From: a virus
Reading direction: 5' to 3' (one strand)
DNA length: 25,979 bases
IMG/VR virus record: IMGVR_UViG_3300025771_000160
Coordinates: 1-25,979 of that record
Shown piece after piece: positions 15,536 through 23,681 of the stretch. The notes below the pieces were generated by a model. The model had not been told where the DNA came from and searched no databases. It was given only the letters and a program-made list of their open reading frames with translations. The position numbers and the translations under genes are program-made. Numbering within the stretch: the stretch's first letter is position 1; every line of letters starts with the position of its first letter.

Positions 15536-16069
15536 TCAGTTTACCCCAAAATAAATATTATCATCTTCGTCGGCATACATGCCCCCCGCAAAAGCGGTTG
15601 GTGGACTAGCTACAGGAAATCGTTTAAATTCTACGACACCGTCGAGGTTAACATGACCGGTACCATTTGGTGTAAAGATAATATCCTGATTACTCGTAGA
15701 GACGATAGACTGTCCGTTGATATCTAGGTCGCCACCTAACTGAGGAGTCGTGTCCTCAACTACGTTTTGTAATCCAGAACCGCTACCGCCTACCGCAGTC
15801 CAGTTGCTTGTGTTTTGCCAATCACTATTATCTACTAACTGATACTTGTCTTCAAGCCCAACAACAGATTGACGCGGACCATCGTATACGTACAACGTAT
15901 CGTCGTTACACATATAAGCCAAGTATGGAGACGAGCGATTCGCCTCGGACAGACTATTCCTTTCGGATACGGTATTGAATATACCAATACCCCTAGTCTG
16001 CTGGAGAGCTAACTCAAGCAGCTTTGCTGAATCTGATGAATGCGATAAGGGGCCGTTAAACTCTGGCAT
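15536..16069 (-). CDS. Fibre adaptor-type structural protein
   Basis: A 177-residue protein. The N-terminal half contains a beta-rich region with PYLAYMCNDDTLYVYDG (about residues 48-64), like the small display domains at the base of phage fibres. The second half carries LQNVVEDTTPQLGGDLDING and DIIFTPNGTGHVNLDG, a linker phrase found in very many phage tail-fibre proteins. It ends in GMYADEDDNIYFGVN. One base separates its start from the stop of the 735-residue gene. It has no obvious receptor-binding tip, so it may connect a fibre to the virion or form a short spike. The fibre-related call is firm; partner proteins are unknown. Confidence 0.72.
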   Translation of the reverse strand: MPEFNGPLSHSSDSAKLLELALQQTRGIGIFNTVSERNSLSEANRSSPYLAYMCNDDTLYVYDGPRQSVVGLEDKYQLVDNSDWQNTSNWTAVGGSGSGLQNVVEDTTPQLGGDLDINGQSIVSTSNQDIIFTPNGTGHVNLDGVVEFKRFPVASPPTAFAGGMYADEDDNIYFGVN

Positions 16070-16070
16070 A

Positions 16071-18278
16071 TTAAGACTCCGTATTTCTTAGTAAGTAATA
16101 AGTACCTCTGAGGCCAACGTTGGCTAATGCCGTGTACAGCCTCAATACATGAAATGGAATTTTATTGCTCGCAGTTCCAAATTGAATCTGCAAGTCCAGC
16201 CCTTCTTTTAGGAGCCAGAAGTCGCCTGTAGTCTGTGGTGGTTCTTCTATTCGTTGTGTATAGTTATTGCCTCCGTAGTCCTCAAAGAAATCTTGATTAA
16301 GGTTTCCTCCGCCAGTCAAGTCCTGATAACCACCACTGCCATCAGAAAAATAATACGAAGGAACAAACACATATACATAATCACCTACCGCCTGAGTGTT
16401 AGGCACAATCATAGATACGCTGAGCTGAGATGTGTTACCATCAACTAAGTCCCCAGTAGAAGTAATCACCTCTGGGTAGCTGGAGATTCCGTTATTAGAC
16501 GTAACGCCATCGTACATGTTCTGAAAATCAGAATCAGAACTCGAAGCCGTAAGCCCGGTCGAGCTCATAATCATTCTAACAGGAACCCTGTTTACCACAT
16601 ATACCGATGACTCGAAGTCACAGTGAGGCGAGTTGATGGTGGTGTATGGCCTAACATTATCCCACACTTTTACTTTATAAGTATTGGAGTCGCCGATAGC
16701 AACATCACCGTCATCGATATTAATTGTAAACGTTCCGGTTCTTCCGTTACTATCTAATGACTCGCCTGATATATCTACCACGCTTCCGACTAAGCTATTG
16801 CTAGCATCTAGAACTGCATAGCTATCCAAGCCAACTCCTGAAGTCTCAACCTCTACTTTAAACTTTAGATTACTCTCCCCATTATATAACTGTCGATTGA
16901 AATCTGTTTCGTCACTAGAAACTGTGGCCGTAGCATTTGTAGCTCGCTGCAGGCTGATGCCATTGGTATTACTTACATTAAGTAACCTAGGCGGTGTGTA
17001 TGCAGGGTTGTAAGTAATCTCAGAACTAAATACCTCACCTTGACCATTGTCTGGTTCTTCAGCGCTGACCTTCCAAGTGATGTGTTCGTTAGTTGGGTTC
17101 TCTGAAGCAAAGGCAAAACTGTAAAGCTCTTCGTGCGTATAACTTGCAGTTGAACCTGTAACCCCTGTCTCTGTATGGATGAGAGAGAAGGAGCCACTAC
17201 CAATCTTTTTATAGAACTTGAAGGTAATGGTGGAGCCTTGGGATACGTTTGGATTTGTTACCGTGGCTGTAATCTGAGCCGTCGCGTTGGTGATTGGCGT
17301 GTCGCTAAAACCCACGTTACTCGGGTTAGCAGATATTGAAGGTGCTTCTATCTCACCTAATTGAATCAGCGCCTCTCTAATGATATCAAGAGCGGTCTTC
17401 GTTCCGTCGCCAATTGCGATGGTGTCGGTATGAGAGAACTTACCAAAGTTTCCCCCGTCAGGCAAGAACACCTCAATAGCCTCATCTAGAAAATCCTGAG
17501 AAGCTACGTCACCAAAAGCAACAGAGCCAGAACCATCTGTGATTAAGGCTTGACCTGAAGTTCCGTCAGATGTTGGGAGCGTGTATACTGATGCCTGCGT
17601 ATTCGTAGAAGAGCCAATAAAGAACTTACCGTCCGGAAGATTAGGAACATCGTTACTCCTTCCTGAACCATACACCATGCCGCTTCCATTGCTACCATGC
17701 GACTTGATGACTACACCTAGGTTCTGAATGAGATTCGTTCCGGTCGGCTTTACGTTTGTATAACCGCCTGTCTCCCCAACATAGACTACATCACCTGCGG
17801 TAAAAGCAGACGTATCAACCCCAGAAATCAACCCAACGACAAGAGCTTCGCCCTCAGCCTCATCGTCCAAGTCTTCATTCAAAACAAACGTAGCTGGCAT
17901 AGCGGAGGCAGTGTCTGCACGTGCCGCAATAACGTAAGCGAGCTGACCTTGTGGTGAAGCGTCAGTAACAGCGTGGACTGGAGTTCCCTTTAAGAGCTGA
18001 CCACCAGACACGTTCTTTACTTGCTGGGTTACGTTATTGTCATCAGGGATATGTTCGAGAGGTACATTTTCCCAAAACCCGCTGGAAGCATTATACTGAA
18101 GAATGTCATCATCTTGAACATTGGTGATGTTGACATCGGAGATTGTAGTTACTGAGATTGTGGCAACAGGAGATACTGTCGCGGAAATGCCTTTGCTTAC
18201 CGCGAACGATACTCCAGTAGTACTACCCCTTACTAAGGATATAGCTGGACCTTTGCTCAGTGAAAATTGAATCTCCAT
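16071..18278 (-). CDS. Large multidomain fibre/decoration protein with Ig-like regions
   Basis: A 735-residue protein. After a Ser/Val-rich start comes a linker (QDDDILQYNASSGFWENVPL, about residues 55-74) typical of phage fibres. A beta-barrel-like block of about 140 residues follows, containing VKNVSGGQLLKGTPVHAV and AGDVVYVGETGGYTNVKPTG, a module I recall in marine phage structural proteins. Then NLPDGKFFIGSSTNT and SDGTSGQALITDGSGS are linker phrases. Residues about 310-560 are Ig-like or fibronectin-like in texture (ITATVTNPNVSQGSTITFKF). The C-terminus has aromatic-rich strands (GDYVYVFVPSYYFSDGSGGY) and may be the binding tip. Its ATG overlaps the stop of the preceding gene by one base. 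Such Ig-bearing proteins often bind cell surfaces or sugars, but that role is inferred. Confidence 0.75.
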   Translation of the reverse strand: MEIQFSLSKGPAISLVRGSTTGVSFAVSKGISATVSPVATISVTTISDVNITNVQDDDILQYNASSGFWENVPLEHIPDDNNVTQQVKNVSGGQLLKGTPVHAVTDASPQGQLAYVIAARADTASAMPATFVLNEDLDDEAEGEALVVGLISGVDTSAFTAGDVVYVGETGGYTNVKPTGTNLIQNLGVVIKSHGSNGSGMVYGSGRSNDVPNLPDGKFFIGSSTNTQASVYTLPTSDGTSGQALITDGSGSVAFGDVASQDFLDEAIEVFLPDGGNFGKFSHTDTIAIGDGTKTALDIIREALIQLGEIEAPSISANPSNVGFSDTPITNATAQITATVTNPNVSQGSTITFKFYKKIGSGSFSLIHTETGVTGSTASYTHEELYSFAFASENPTNEHITWKVSAEEPDNGQGEVFSSEITYNPAYTPPRLLNVSNTNGISLQRATNATATVSSDETDFNRQLYNGESNLKFKVEVETSGVGLDSYAVLDASNSLVGSVVDISGESLDSNGRTGTFTINIDDGDVAIGDSNTYKVKVWDNVRPYTTINSPHCDFESSVYVVNRVPVRMIMSSTGLTASSSDSDFQNMYDGVTSNNGISSYPEVITSTGDLVDGNTSQLSVSMIVPNTQAVGDYVYVFVPSYYFSDGSGGYQDLTGGGNLNQDFFEDYGGNNYTQRIEEPPQTTGDFWLLKEGLDLQIQFGTASNKIPFHVLRLYTALANVGLRGTYYLLRNTES

Positions 18279-18694
18279 TATATGCTAACGTCCTCATTGA
18301 TTTTGAAAGTTCCGTACAGCCAAGTGGTAACCACACCACCCACTGTTGCTTGAATGTCGTACACGTATAGTCCTGAATCAACACCGGACATATTGGTAGC
18401 GGACACAGTAAATTGAAGATTGCCGCTATCGTCGGGGTCATATGTAATCTGCTTCCCTTCTGAGTTGTCAGTGTCCTCGGTAGTTAGAATCAAATCATCA
18501 GCAGCTTCACCGCCCGTCGATGTGTCGCTAGTCCTTACCTCAAACTTAAATGTATGCCCACTCATATCGAGAGCGGTTCCAGATGAGTTAGTGATGTCCA
18601 AGTCAAGCAAGAACGTATCACCCTTTCTGCAGGTGATGTCTACTCTTTGTGCTGTGTCTAAATTGATTACGTTAGCCATTTCCGAAAAGCTCAT
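18278..18694 (-). CDS. Small beta-sandwich structural protein
   Basis: A 138-residue protein following the portal gene. The pattern of a conserved RKGDTFLLDLDI strand, ALDMSGHTFKFEVRT, and a late GLYVYDIQATVGGVVTTWLY ending in a GTFKINEDV strand resembles the N-terminal domain of baseplate upper proteins and similar phage Ig-like modules. The longest frame starts at ATG 18694, overlapping the portal end by 23 bases. A second ATG at 18679 (MANVINLDTAQ) overlaps by only 8 bases and begins just where the conserved-looking part starts, so it may be the true start. It probably forms a small head or neck decoration or an adaptor for the fibre encoded next. Confidence 0.7.
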   Translation of the reverse strand: MSFSEMANVINLDTAQRVDITCRKGDTFLLDLDITNSSGTALDMSGHTFKFEVRTSDTSTGGEAADDLILTTEDTDNSEGKQITYDPDDSGNLQFTVSATNMSGVDSGLYVYDIQATVGGVVTTWLYGTFKINEDVSI

Positions 18695-21125
18695 TAATTA
18701 CATCTTGATTACCAGCAGAGCTAGTTCCCTCTAGCTCCCCCCGCAATCCTTGTCTTTGAGAAATCAACTTTGATTGCTCCATAGCCTGCTTAGCTACACG
18801 CTCATCCTTACGGTCCTCCTTGAGTACCTCAATCTTTTCTCTGAACTCTTTCTCATCGGCCTTGAAACCTAGGCTAGATTCAGCCCTTATAATTTCAAGT
18901 TCCTTTCTCATGGCATGAAGGGCAGAAGCCACTTGGACTTCCACCTGACCTTTGAGTTGAATCTTTTGAGCTTCCAACTGAGCCTGCATCTGCATCTTTT
19001 GAGCTTCTATCTGCATAGCCTGTTGTTGCGCTTGAGCGTTAGCTTGAGCTTGCAGTTGAATGTTTTGCTGCTGTTGCGACTGAAGTTCTGAGAGTCTTCT
19101 CTTTCTTCTCACAGCAAGAAGTCTTTGAGCTTGGTCAATATCCTTTACCTGACGAACAGCCATAGCATCCTCAAGGTCTATCTCTTTTTGAGCGAGGGTG
19201 GCTTGTACGTTTTGCTCAAGGAATATTCTATCGTCATCAGACATTTCCTGCGTCACCCTTACACCAAAATTGTACATGGGTAACTCGTTAAAGCTATGTA
19301 GAATCTCCATCGACCTTTCACCAATGGACTTCTCGTAGACCCTATACAATACCGAGTCGTTAGGAATTACCTGCAAGCACTTCACTACGTCGTCACAAAC
19401 CCTCTTGTACAGAACCATGCTAGCGTTCGTAATGTCATACAACGCATTGTTCCCTGCTGCAATTGCCTGCTGCTGAACACCAACCAGAGCATCACCCTTC
19501 GGTGTGCTAGCATCCATTACCTCGTTGATTCCGGTCGCATCCCGAATCATACGCAAGTAATGATTGTACAGATTAATGTACTCGTTAATGTTTCTGATAC
19601 TGTTTTCTATGGAGCGAATAGGAGGGTTTTGGAATCCGCCCTCTGGGTTCTTGCTTCTGTAGTAGAACACACCCGTCTGCTCATATATGTCCTGAATCTG
19701 AAGCGGTTGCAATTCACCACCTCTACCGAGCTGTACATTTTCCAATCCCTCGATGTCAACCAAAACTCCATCAGGTTTAGCTTTAGCTACGGCCTGCTGA
19801 ATCTTTAGGTGTGTGAGTTGAAGCTGGTCGGCAAACCCAATGACACTACCTACGATAGACTTCGGTTGCATCTTACGCAAATTGGTGCAAGCAATGCTAT
19901 ACGAAAGCCTAGCCTTTGTTAGGTCATGAATGTTTTTAGGGATATTCTTTTTGATTCCGTAATCGTAAATGATGTCCGTACCCATGATATAAGAACCTCC
20001 GTACACAGTCTGGTTCTCCATCTTGTATGGCTCTCTGTCGTAAACAGAACTACTCGGCATCTTGTAGTCAGAACCCTTAAAGTAGAATCCACTATTTCCA
20101 AATTGAGAGTCCTTGCTTTCGTAGTAGACACAATCCACAGACAAGTACTCGAACTCCATAACATCAATTAGATAGTCGTCATATCCATACGAGTGCTTTC
20201 TTGAGTTCCTGTCATACGCCCTATTGTGAAATGCAGAGGTGTCATTGTAGTTTTTGTGCATGACCGTCTGTGCCAGCTCCTCAAACTTCTTCTCGTCTAT
20301 CTGACCCGATGCTTGACGCTTCAGCTCCTGAATGCTTATCCTTCTAATGTGGCCAGCATAAACGATGTCAGACATGTTAGGGTCATCCGTGTAGCTGTGA
20401 AGGAAGAAAGCTGGGTCGATGTACTTTGTTGTGATTCCGTAGTTCGGGTCATTGTCCCTTTTAACTACGCTCATACCACACACCACTAAATCCTCAACAG
20501 CTCTTCGATAAACGTTCTGGTCGAAATCATTCCAATCCAAGGTTAGGGCTATACCAAGTTGCGCTGCAATCTCAGCATTGGTCTTCATGTTTTGCTCCAT
20601 GAATATCTCAGCCTCTTCCGTTGTTTCGGGAAGAATGTCTGGGTCAATCTTTGGGGACAAGCCAAGTGCCTTAGCCTGTTCAAGGATTTCTTTATCCTTA
20701 ATGGAAGACTCTACATCTGCTTTAGCTTTTTCCTTTTCAGCCTTGCTGATTGGGTCGATGGCCTCTACAGACGGGTAGGGCTTTCGGGATAGGATGCGGT
20801 TCACCACAACCTTCACGAACTTAGGAACAATTGGAACTGGGCTCCAATCTAGATTTAACAAACTCCCATCACCATTGTTCGGGTCGAGTGAGTTTAGAAT
20901 CTGTTTGTAAACAGACGTGTCTTGAGTTCCGTTTGCATAGTCACGATTTTTTTCAAAGTCATGCATCCGACGACGAAACAAAGACGACTGGTCATCTCCA
21001 TGACCCCACTGCCCTTCAATTGCTTTTGCAAACTTGAGGCCGTAAGCCTTACCCGATTTTTCTTCTGGTGACGCAAAGGGGTCTGGAAAATTTCCGTATC
21101 TGTTATTTTTGTTCCCTTGGGTCAT
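18672..21125 (-). CDS. Portal protein (crAss-like type)
   Basis: An 817-residue portal, the dodecameric ring through which DNA enters and leaves the head. Seen: RDYANGTQDTSVYKQIL (61-77), LNLDWSPVPIVPKFVKVVVN (90-109), an acidic/charged helical insert at about 125-195, VVCGMSVVKRDNDPNYG and a core ending with helices around INEVMDASTPKGDALVGVQQ. The LNLDWSPV...VPKFV segment matches my memory of crAss-like portals. Residues about 669-721 form a long Gln/Ala-rich coiled coil (LQAQANAQAQQQAMQIEAQK), followed by a charged tail. That length, above the 450-650 residues of many portals, is usual for this group, where the C-terminus may form an internal barrel. It follows the terminase gene and a TATATTTG box 23 bases before its ATG. 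Confidence 0.92.
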   Translation of the reverse strand: MTQGNKNNRYGNFPDPFASPEEKSGKAYGLKFAKAIEGQWGHGDDQSSLFRRRMHDFEKNRDYANGTQDTSVYKQILNSLDPNNGDGSLLNLDWSPVPIVPKFVKVVVNRILSRKPYPSVEAIDPISKAEKEKAKADVESSIKDKEILEQAKALGLSPKIDPDILPETTEEAEIFMEQNMKTNAEIAAQLGIALTLDWNDFDQNVYRRAVEDLVVCGMSVVKRDNDPNYGITTKYIDPAFFLHSYTDDPNMSDIVYAGHIRRISIQELKRQASGQIDEKKFEELAQTVMHKNYNDTSAFHNRAYDRNSRKHSYGYDDYLIDVMEFEYLSVDCVYYESKDSQFGNSGFYFKGSDYKMPSSSVYDREPYKMENQTVYGGSYIMGTDIIYDYGIKKNIPKNIHDLTKARLSYSIACTNLRKMQPKSIVGSVIGFADQLQLTHLKIQQAVAKAKPDGVLVDIEGLENVQLGRGGELQPLQIQDIYEQTGVFYYRSKNPEGGFQNPPIRSIENSIRNINEYINLYNHYLRMIRDATGINEVMDASTPKGDALVGVQQQAIAAGNNALYDITNASMVLYKRVCDDVVKCLQVIPNDSVLYRVYEKSIGERSMEILHSFNELPMYNFGVRVTQEMSDDDRIFLEQNVQATLAQKEIDLEDAMAVRQVKDIDQAQRLLAVRRKRRLSELQSQQQQNIQLQAQANAQAQQQAMQIEAQKMQMQAQLEAQKIQLKGQVEVQVASALHAMRKELEIIRAESSLGFKADEKEFREKIEVLKEDRKDERVAKQAMEQSKLISQRQGLRGELEGTSSAGNQDVINELFGNG

Positions 21126-21148
21126 TATGTATTCTTTGGGCTCATGTG

Positions 21149-21156
21149 CAAATATA
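21149..21156 (-). promoter_or_regulatory. TATATTTG promoter box before the portal gene
   Basis: The minus strand reads TATTGCTATATTTGCACATG. The TATATTTG element fits the Bacteroidota -7 consensus, and TTGCTATATTTG is identical to the box at 11253-11264. It sits in the 48-base gap between the terminase stop and the portal ATG, 23 bases from the start. An in-gap ATG (21145-21143) lies shortly after the box but reads out of frame with the portal. No clear -33 element. Confidence 0.6.
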
Positions 21157-21173
21157 GCAATACACGGCGAGCC

Positions 21174-23267
21174 TTATCTCGGTTTATATCTCCGGAAGAA
21201 AACCTTATCTTCAAAGTTTGCTGGTGGCTTCTTGGGCTTTACTTTTTGAGCCGCCAATAGCGCTAATCCTGAACTAATCGAAAGGTCGAACTTAGTTCTC
21301 TTGTCGATTTTAAATCCAATCCAATCTTCTAAGGTTCTGTTGAAATACATCCTACCCGGATTGCCCGATTCATCAAGACCTACATGGTTGTGGACATAGT
21401 CTTCAATAGCTGAAGCATGAGCCTGTATAACGTCTTGAGAGTTAGACGGTATGCCCTTTGTCTTCACCGCTGCACCCCCATATGACTTAAGATGCTCTGG
21501 CCTCTCCATAACATAACCATCGTAACCCCTTGATTCAAAGTATCTTACGATACCATACTTATTGTTTTCTATAAGGAGAGGGTACCCATAATACACAGCA
21601 GCCATCAACACATCCTCGTAGAATATCTTAGCCATGGGTGGGCGGCTTGCATACTCGGCTACGAACATATTGCTAGCATCGTTCATACTAAACTTGTTGT
21701 ATATGTGACAAGCTCCCTTCGAACCACGGCTATCTATCGTAGCGTCCAAGTCATAAGAGTCAACCCCACCGCAGCCTAGGTGTGAGTTTGGGGGGACCCA
21801 TTTACCTCTTTCAGAGCGAAGTATACTCCTGCTCTCCTTGTCCGGCATCCAACACACATGCCACCTGCCTTGAGGGTCTGGGTTAAATGTCACCTTGGTA
21901 TCCTTTACTCCGTTTGCCCACTGGAAATTCCCACGAACAACTGGGTTTGGGAACAGCTCATCGTTATGTTCTATCTGCTCGTAAATCTTTCCAATGTTAA
22001 ACAGACTACCCTCGATACTATCTCTGAATGCCTCGTCAGGTGTAAATGGAAACTGCCGAATTAATTCGTTTAGTTCTTTAGCGTCTCCCCTCAATGAATC
22101 TCTTTCATTCTTGAGAAAGGTCTTAGCACCAAAAGACATAGTATCTCCCTCAAGAGTTTCTATGGGTTCTTCCGGGTCTTCTACTATGGGGTTTCCGAAC
22201 TTGTCAAAGAACCCTTCGAGTGACTCGTAGGCAGGGATGAATAATCTGTACAGTCCTGATGTGGTTCGTCCGTTTGCGTTTCTGTTCGCTGGGTCTGAAT
22301 CACGCCAAATCTGTTTGTACTCTTCGCCTCCTTTGTCCATTGGGTTTACCGTAGAACCCACCATAGCCTTTCCTATGATTCGTCTACCAACTATTAAGCA
22401 GGTCCTCTCTATCCTCCAAGCCTCTCGGATATCAGTAGGCTTCTCCCACTTGCCTGCCTCATCGAGATAAAGCATGTGCAGCTTCTCACCGTCGTATGCG
22501 TTATTCGTTGTGTTCTTCCAGTTAAGTACTGTGTTCAGCGCATCACCAACACCGGTTGTCTTATTCTTTTTGGTGATTCTTTTGGAGGGCTCTCTAAAGG
22601 CTAGCTCCACCCTTGGGTTGGTAGTACCATCTTGAATGGGTTTGAAGAAGAATGGGTAGTGCCGAAACATCGACACCACCTTTTTCATGAAGATGTTTTC
22701 CTGAGCATCCTTACCAGTCTTCGACTGAATGCCAAGAAGCTTGTCTTTAACTTGAGTAGCTTCATCAACAAGAACAGAGCTACAGATATTAGTATACCCA
22801 GAGCGGCGACACTTAGTATAAAGCTGACCGATACAACGAGGGTCAGCTTCGCACGCAGCCATGTGAAGAAAGATGTCCCTTTGGAACGCGAGGTATGATG
22901 GGTATCCAATATCAATTTTCGTCCACTGTAAGAGCATGTAGTGTCTACCGGTAATATACGTAGGCTCACCCTTATTGTAGAACCAAAAACCATCCCTACG
23001 CCTTCGAAACTCCTCTTCGATATATGAATGAAATTTCTCTCGAAACTCTTTCGGCGCTTCTGACCACTCATCCATACTTCTAATACGGGACAATTCTTTT
23101 GGCATAGGTACTCTTTCCCACACCTGCATATTTGCCTCCAGCTCCTGTCCTTTGATTTTTCCTTTCGGAGTCTCGGGAAGGCCAATGCGAAGCCCACCAA
23201 TCTCGATGATATCTCCGAGTGTACCGTTGGGACAAATCTTGATAACATCATCTTCCTTGTCCTGCAT
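21174..23267 (-). CDS. terL: Terminase large subunit
   Basis: A 697-residue DNA-packaging motor with ATPase and nuclease parts. Seen: a group-specific lead (DGFWFYNKGEPTYITGRHYM, about 92-111; LQWTKIDIGYPSYLAFQRDI) that I recall from crAss-like terminases; a Walker A-like segment QLYTKCRRSGYT at 148-159, deviating from the classic GxxxxGKS; Walker B MLYLDE at 265-270; a coupling motif GSTVNP at 304-309; and a nuclease start GGVDSYDLD at 500-508. Another acidic site is likely at ENNK (567-570) and FDLS (660-663). All key regions are intact. Length is typical of the group. The start overlaps the preceding 44-residue gene by 20 bases. It would act at the portal, cutting and pumping DNA; whether packaging is headful or site-specific cannot be told. 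Confidence 0.95.
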   Translation of the reverse strand: MQDKEDDVIKICPNGTLGDIIEIGGLRIGLPETPKGKIKGQELEANMQVWERVPMPKELSRIRSMDEWSEAPKEFREKFHSYIEEEFRRRRDGFWFYNKGEPTYITGRHYMLLQWTKIDIGYPSYLAFQRDIFLHMAACEADPRCIGQLYTKCRRSGYTNICSSVLVDEATQVKDKLLGIQSKTGKDAQENIFMKKVVSMFRHYPFFFKPIQDGTTNPRVELAFREPSKRITKKNKTTGVGDALNTVLNWKNTTNNAYDGEKLHMLYLDEAGKWEKPTDIREAWRIERTCLIVGRRIIGKAMVGSTVNPMDKGGEEYKQIWRDSDPANRNANGRTTSGLYRLFIPAYESLEGFFDKFGNPIVEDPEEPIETLEGDTMSFGAKTFLKNERDSLRGDAKELNELIRQFPFTPDEAFRDSIEGSLFNIGKIYEQIEHNDELFPNPVVRGNFQWANGVKDTKVTFNPDPQGRWHVCWMPDKESRSILRSERGKWVPPNSHLGCGGVDSYDLDATIDSRGSKGACHIYNKFSMNDASNMFVAEYASRPPMAKIFYEDVLMAAVYYGYPLLIENNKYGIVRYFESRGYDGYVMERPEHLKSYGGAAVKTKGIPSNSQDVIQAHASAIEDYVHNHVGLDESGNPGRMYFNRTLEDWIGFKIDKRTKFDLSISSGLALLAAQKVKPKKPPANFEDKVFFRRYKPR

Positions 23268-23382
23268 AACGCTTCTTATACAGCTTAGAGCGCTTGTTCT
23301 TTGAGCTCTTGGTCTTGGAATGAACTCCCTTATTATTCGGCTTCGGCTTCCGAATGAATGTTACTATTTGATTCTTTGCCAT
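23248..23382 (-). CDS. Tiny strongly basic protein overlapping the terminase start
   Basis: Reading from ATG 23382 to TGA at 23248-23250 gives 44 residues. MAKNQIVTFIRKPKPNNKGV is followed by HSKTKSSKNKRSKLYKKRYA and GQGR. About a third of the residues are Lys or Arg. The gene overlaps the terminase start by 20 bases and starts 6 bases after the preceding gene's stop, so it fits the operon. I recall similar lysine-rich GVHSKTK...KYxGQGR-type peptides near terminase genes of Bacteroidota phages, without a known role. The composition suggests nucleic acid contact (for example DNA at the packaging motor), which is inference. Confidence 0.65.
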   Translation of the reverse strand: MAKNQIVTFIRKPKPNNKGVHSKTKSSKNKRSKLYKKRYAGQGR

Positions 23383-23387
23383 GAATT

Positions 23388-23681
23388 TTATTTTGAGAAC
23401 TTCTCCGCAAACCCTCCGGAGTAGTCTTTTTGTTCCTCGATGTTTCCGTTTGAGTGTAGGTCTTTAACCATCTGTTCAAGCCGCTGCCGTTCCACCAGAA
23501 GCTCCTTGCAGTCCACCGCAGTCTGCTTGATACTTTGCAGCTCAGCCTTTCTAGCACTCCCTCCAGCTTCCGGGTCAACAGGTCTTTTAACTTCATCAAT
23601 CATATTGTTTATAGCAATCTCCATAGACTTCATAAGTCTTTGGGCCGCTTCGACTGTGGTGAATTTAACTTGTCTTGACAT
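23388..23681 (-). CDS. Helical protein upstream of terminase (possible small terminase)
   Basis: A 97-residue, mostly helical protein: an N-terminal helix with EAAQRLMKSMEIAINNMIDE (about 11-30), the turn KRPVDPEAGGSARKAELQSI (32-51), a coiled-coil-like helix ELLVERQRLEQMVKDLH (59-75) and a short tail. It overlaps the co-chaperonin gene by 17 bases and precedes the tiny basic gene and the terminase. Small terminase subunits are short helical proteins often encoded just before the large subunit, so this is the natural candidate in the window. However, I see no clear helix-turn-helix DNA-binding domain, so the identification is only positional. A different assembly factor is possible. Confidence 0.5.
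   Translation of the reverse strand: MSRQVKFTTVEAAQRLMKSMEIAINNMIDEVKRPVDPEAGGSARKAELQSIKQTAVDCKELLVERQRLEQMVKDLHSNGNIEEQKDYSGGFAEKFSK

Noticed and set aside
19020-19110. Gln-codon-rich repetitive DNA in the portal gene
   Set aside because: It looks repetitive only because the protein has a Gln/Ala-rich coiled coil; no regular unit, so not a separate repeat element.
22685-23251. Minus-strand open frame of 188 codons inside the terminase gene
   Set aside because: It is a shifted frame inside terL; composition is irregular (many Ser, Arg and Leu runs) and terL has all its motifs intact in its own frame.
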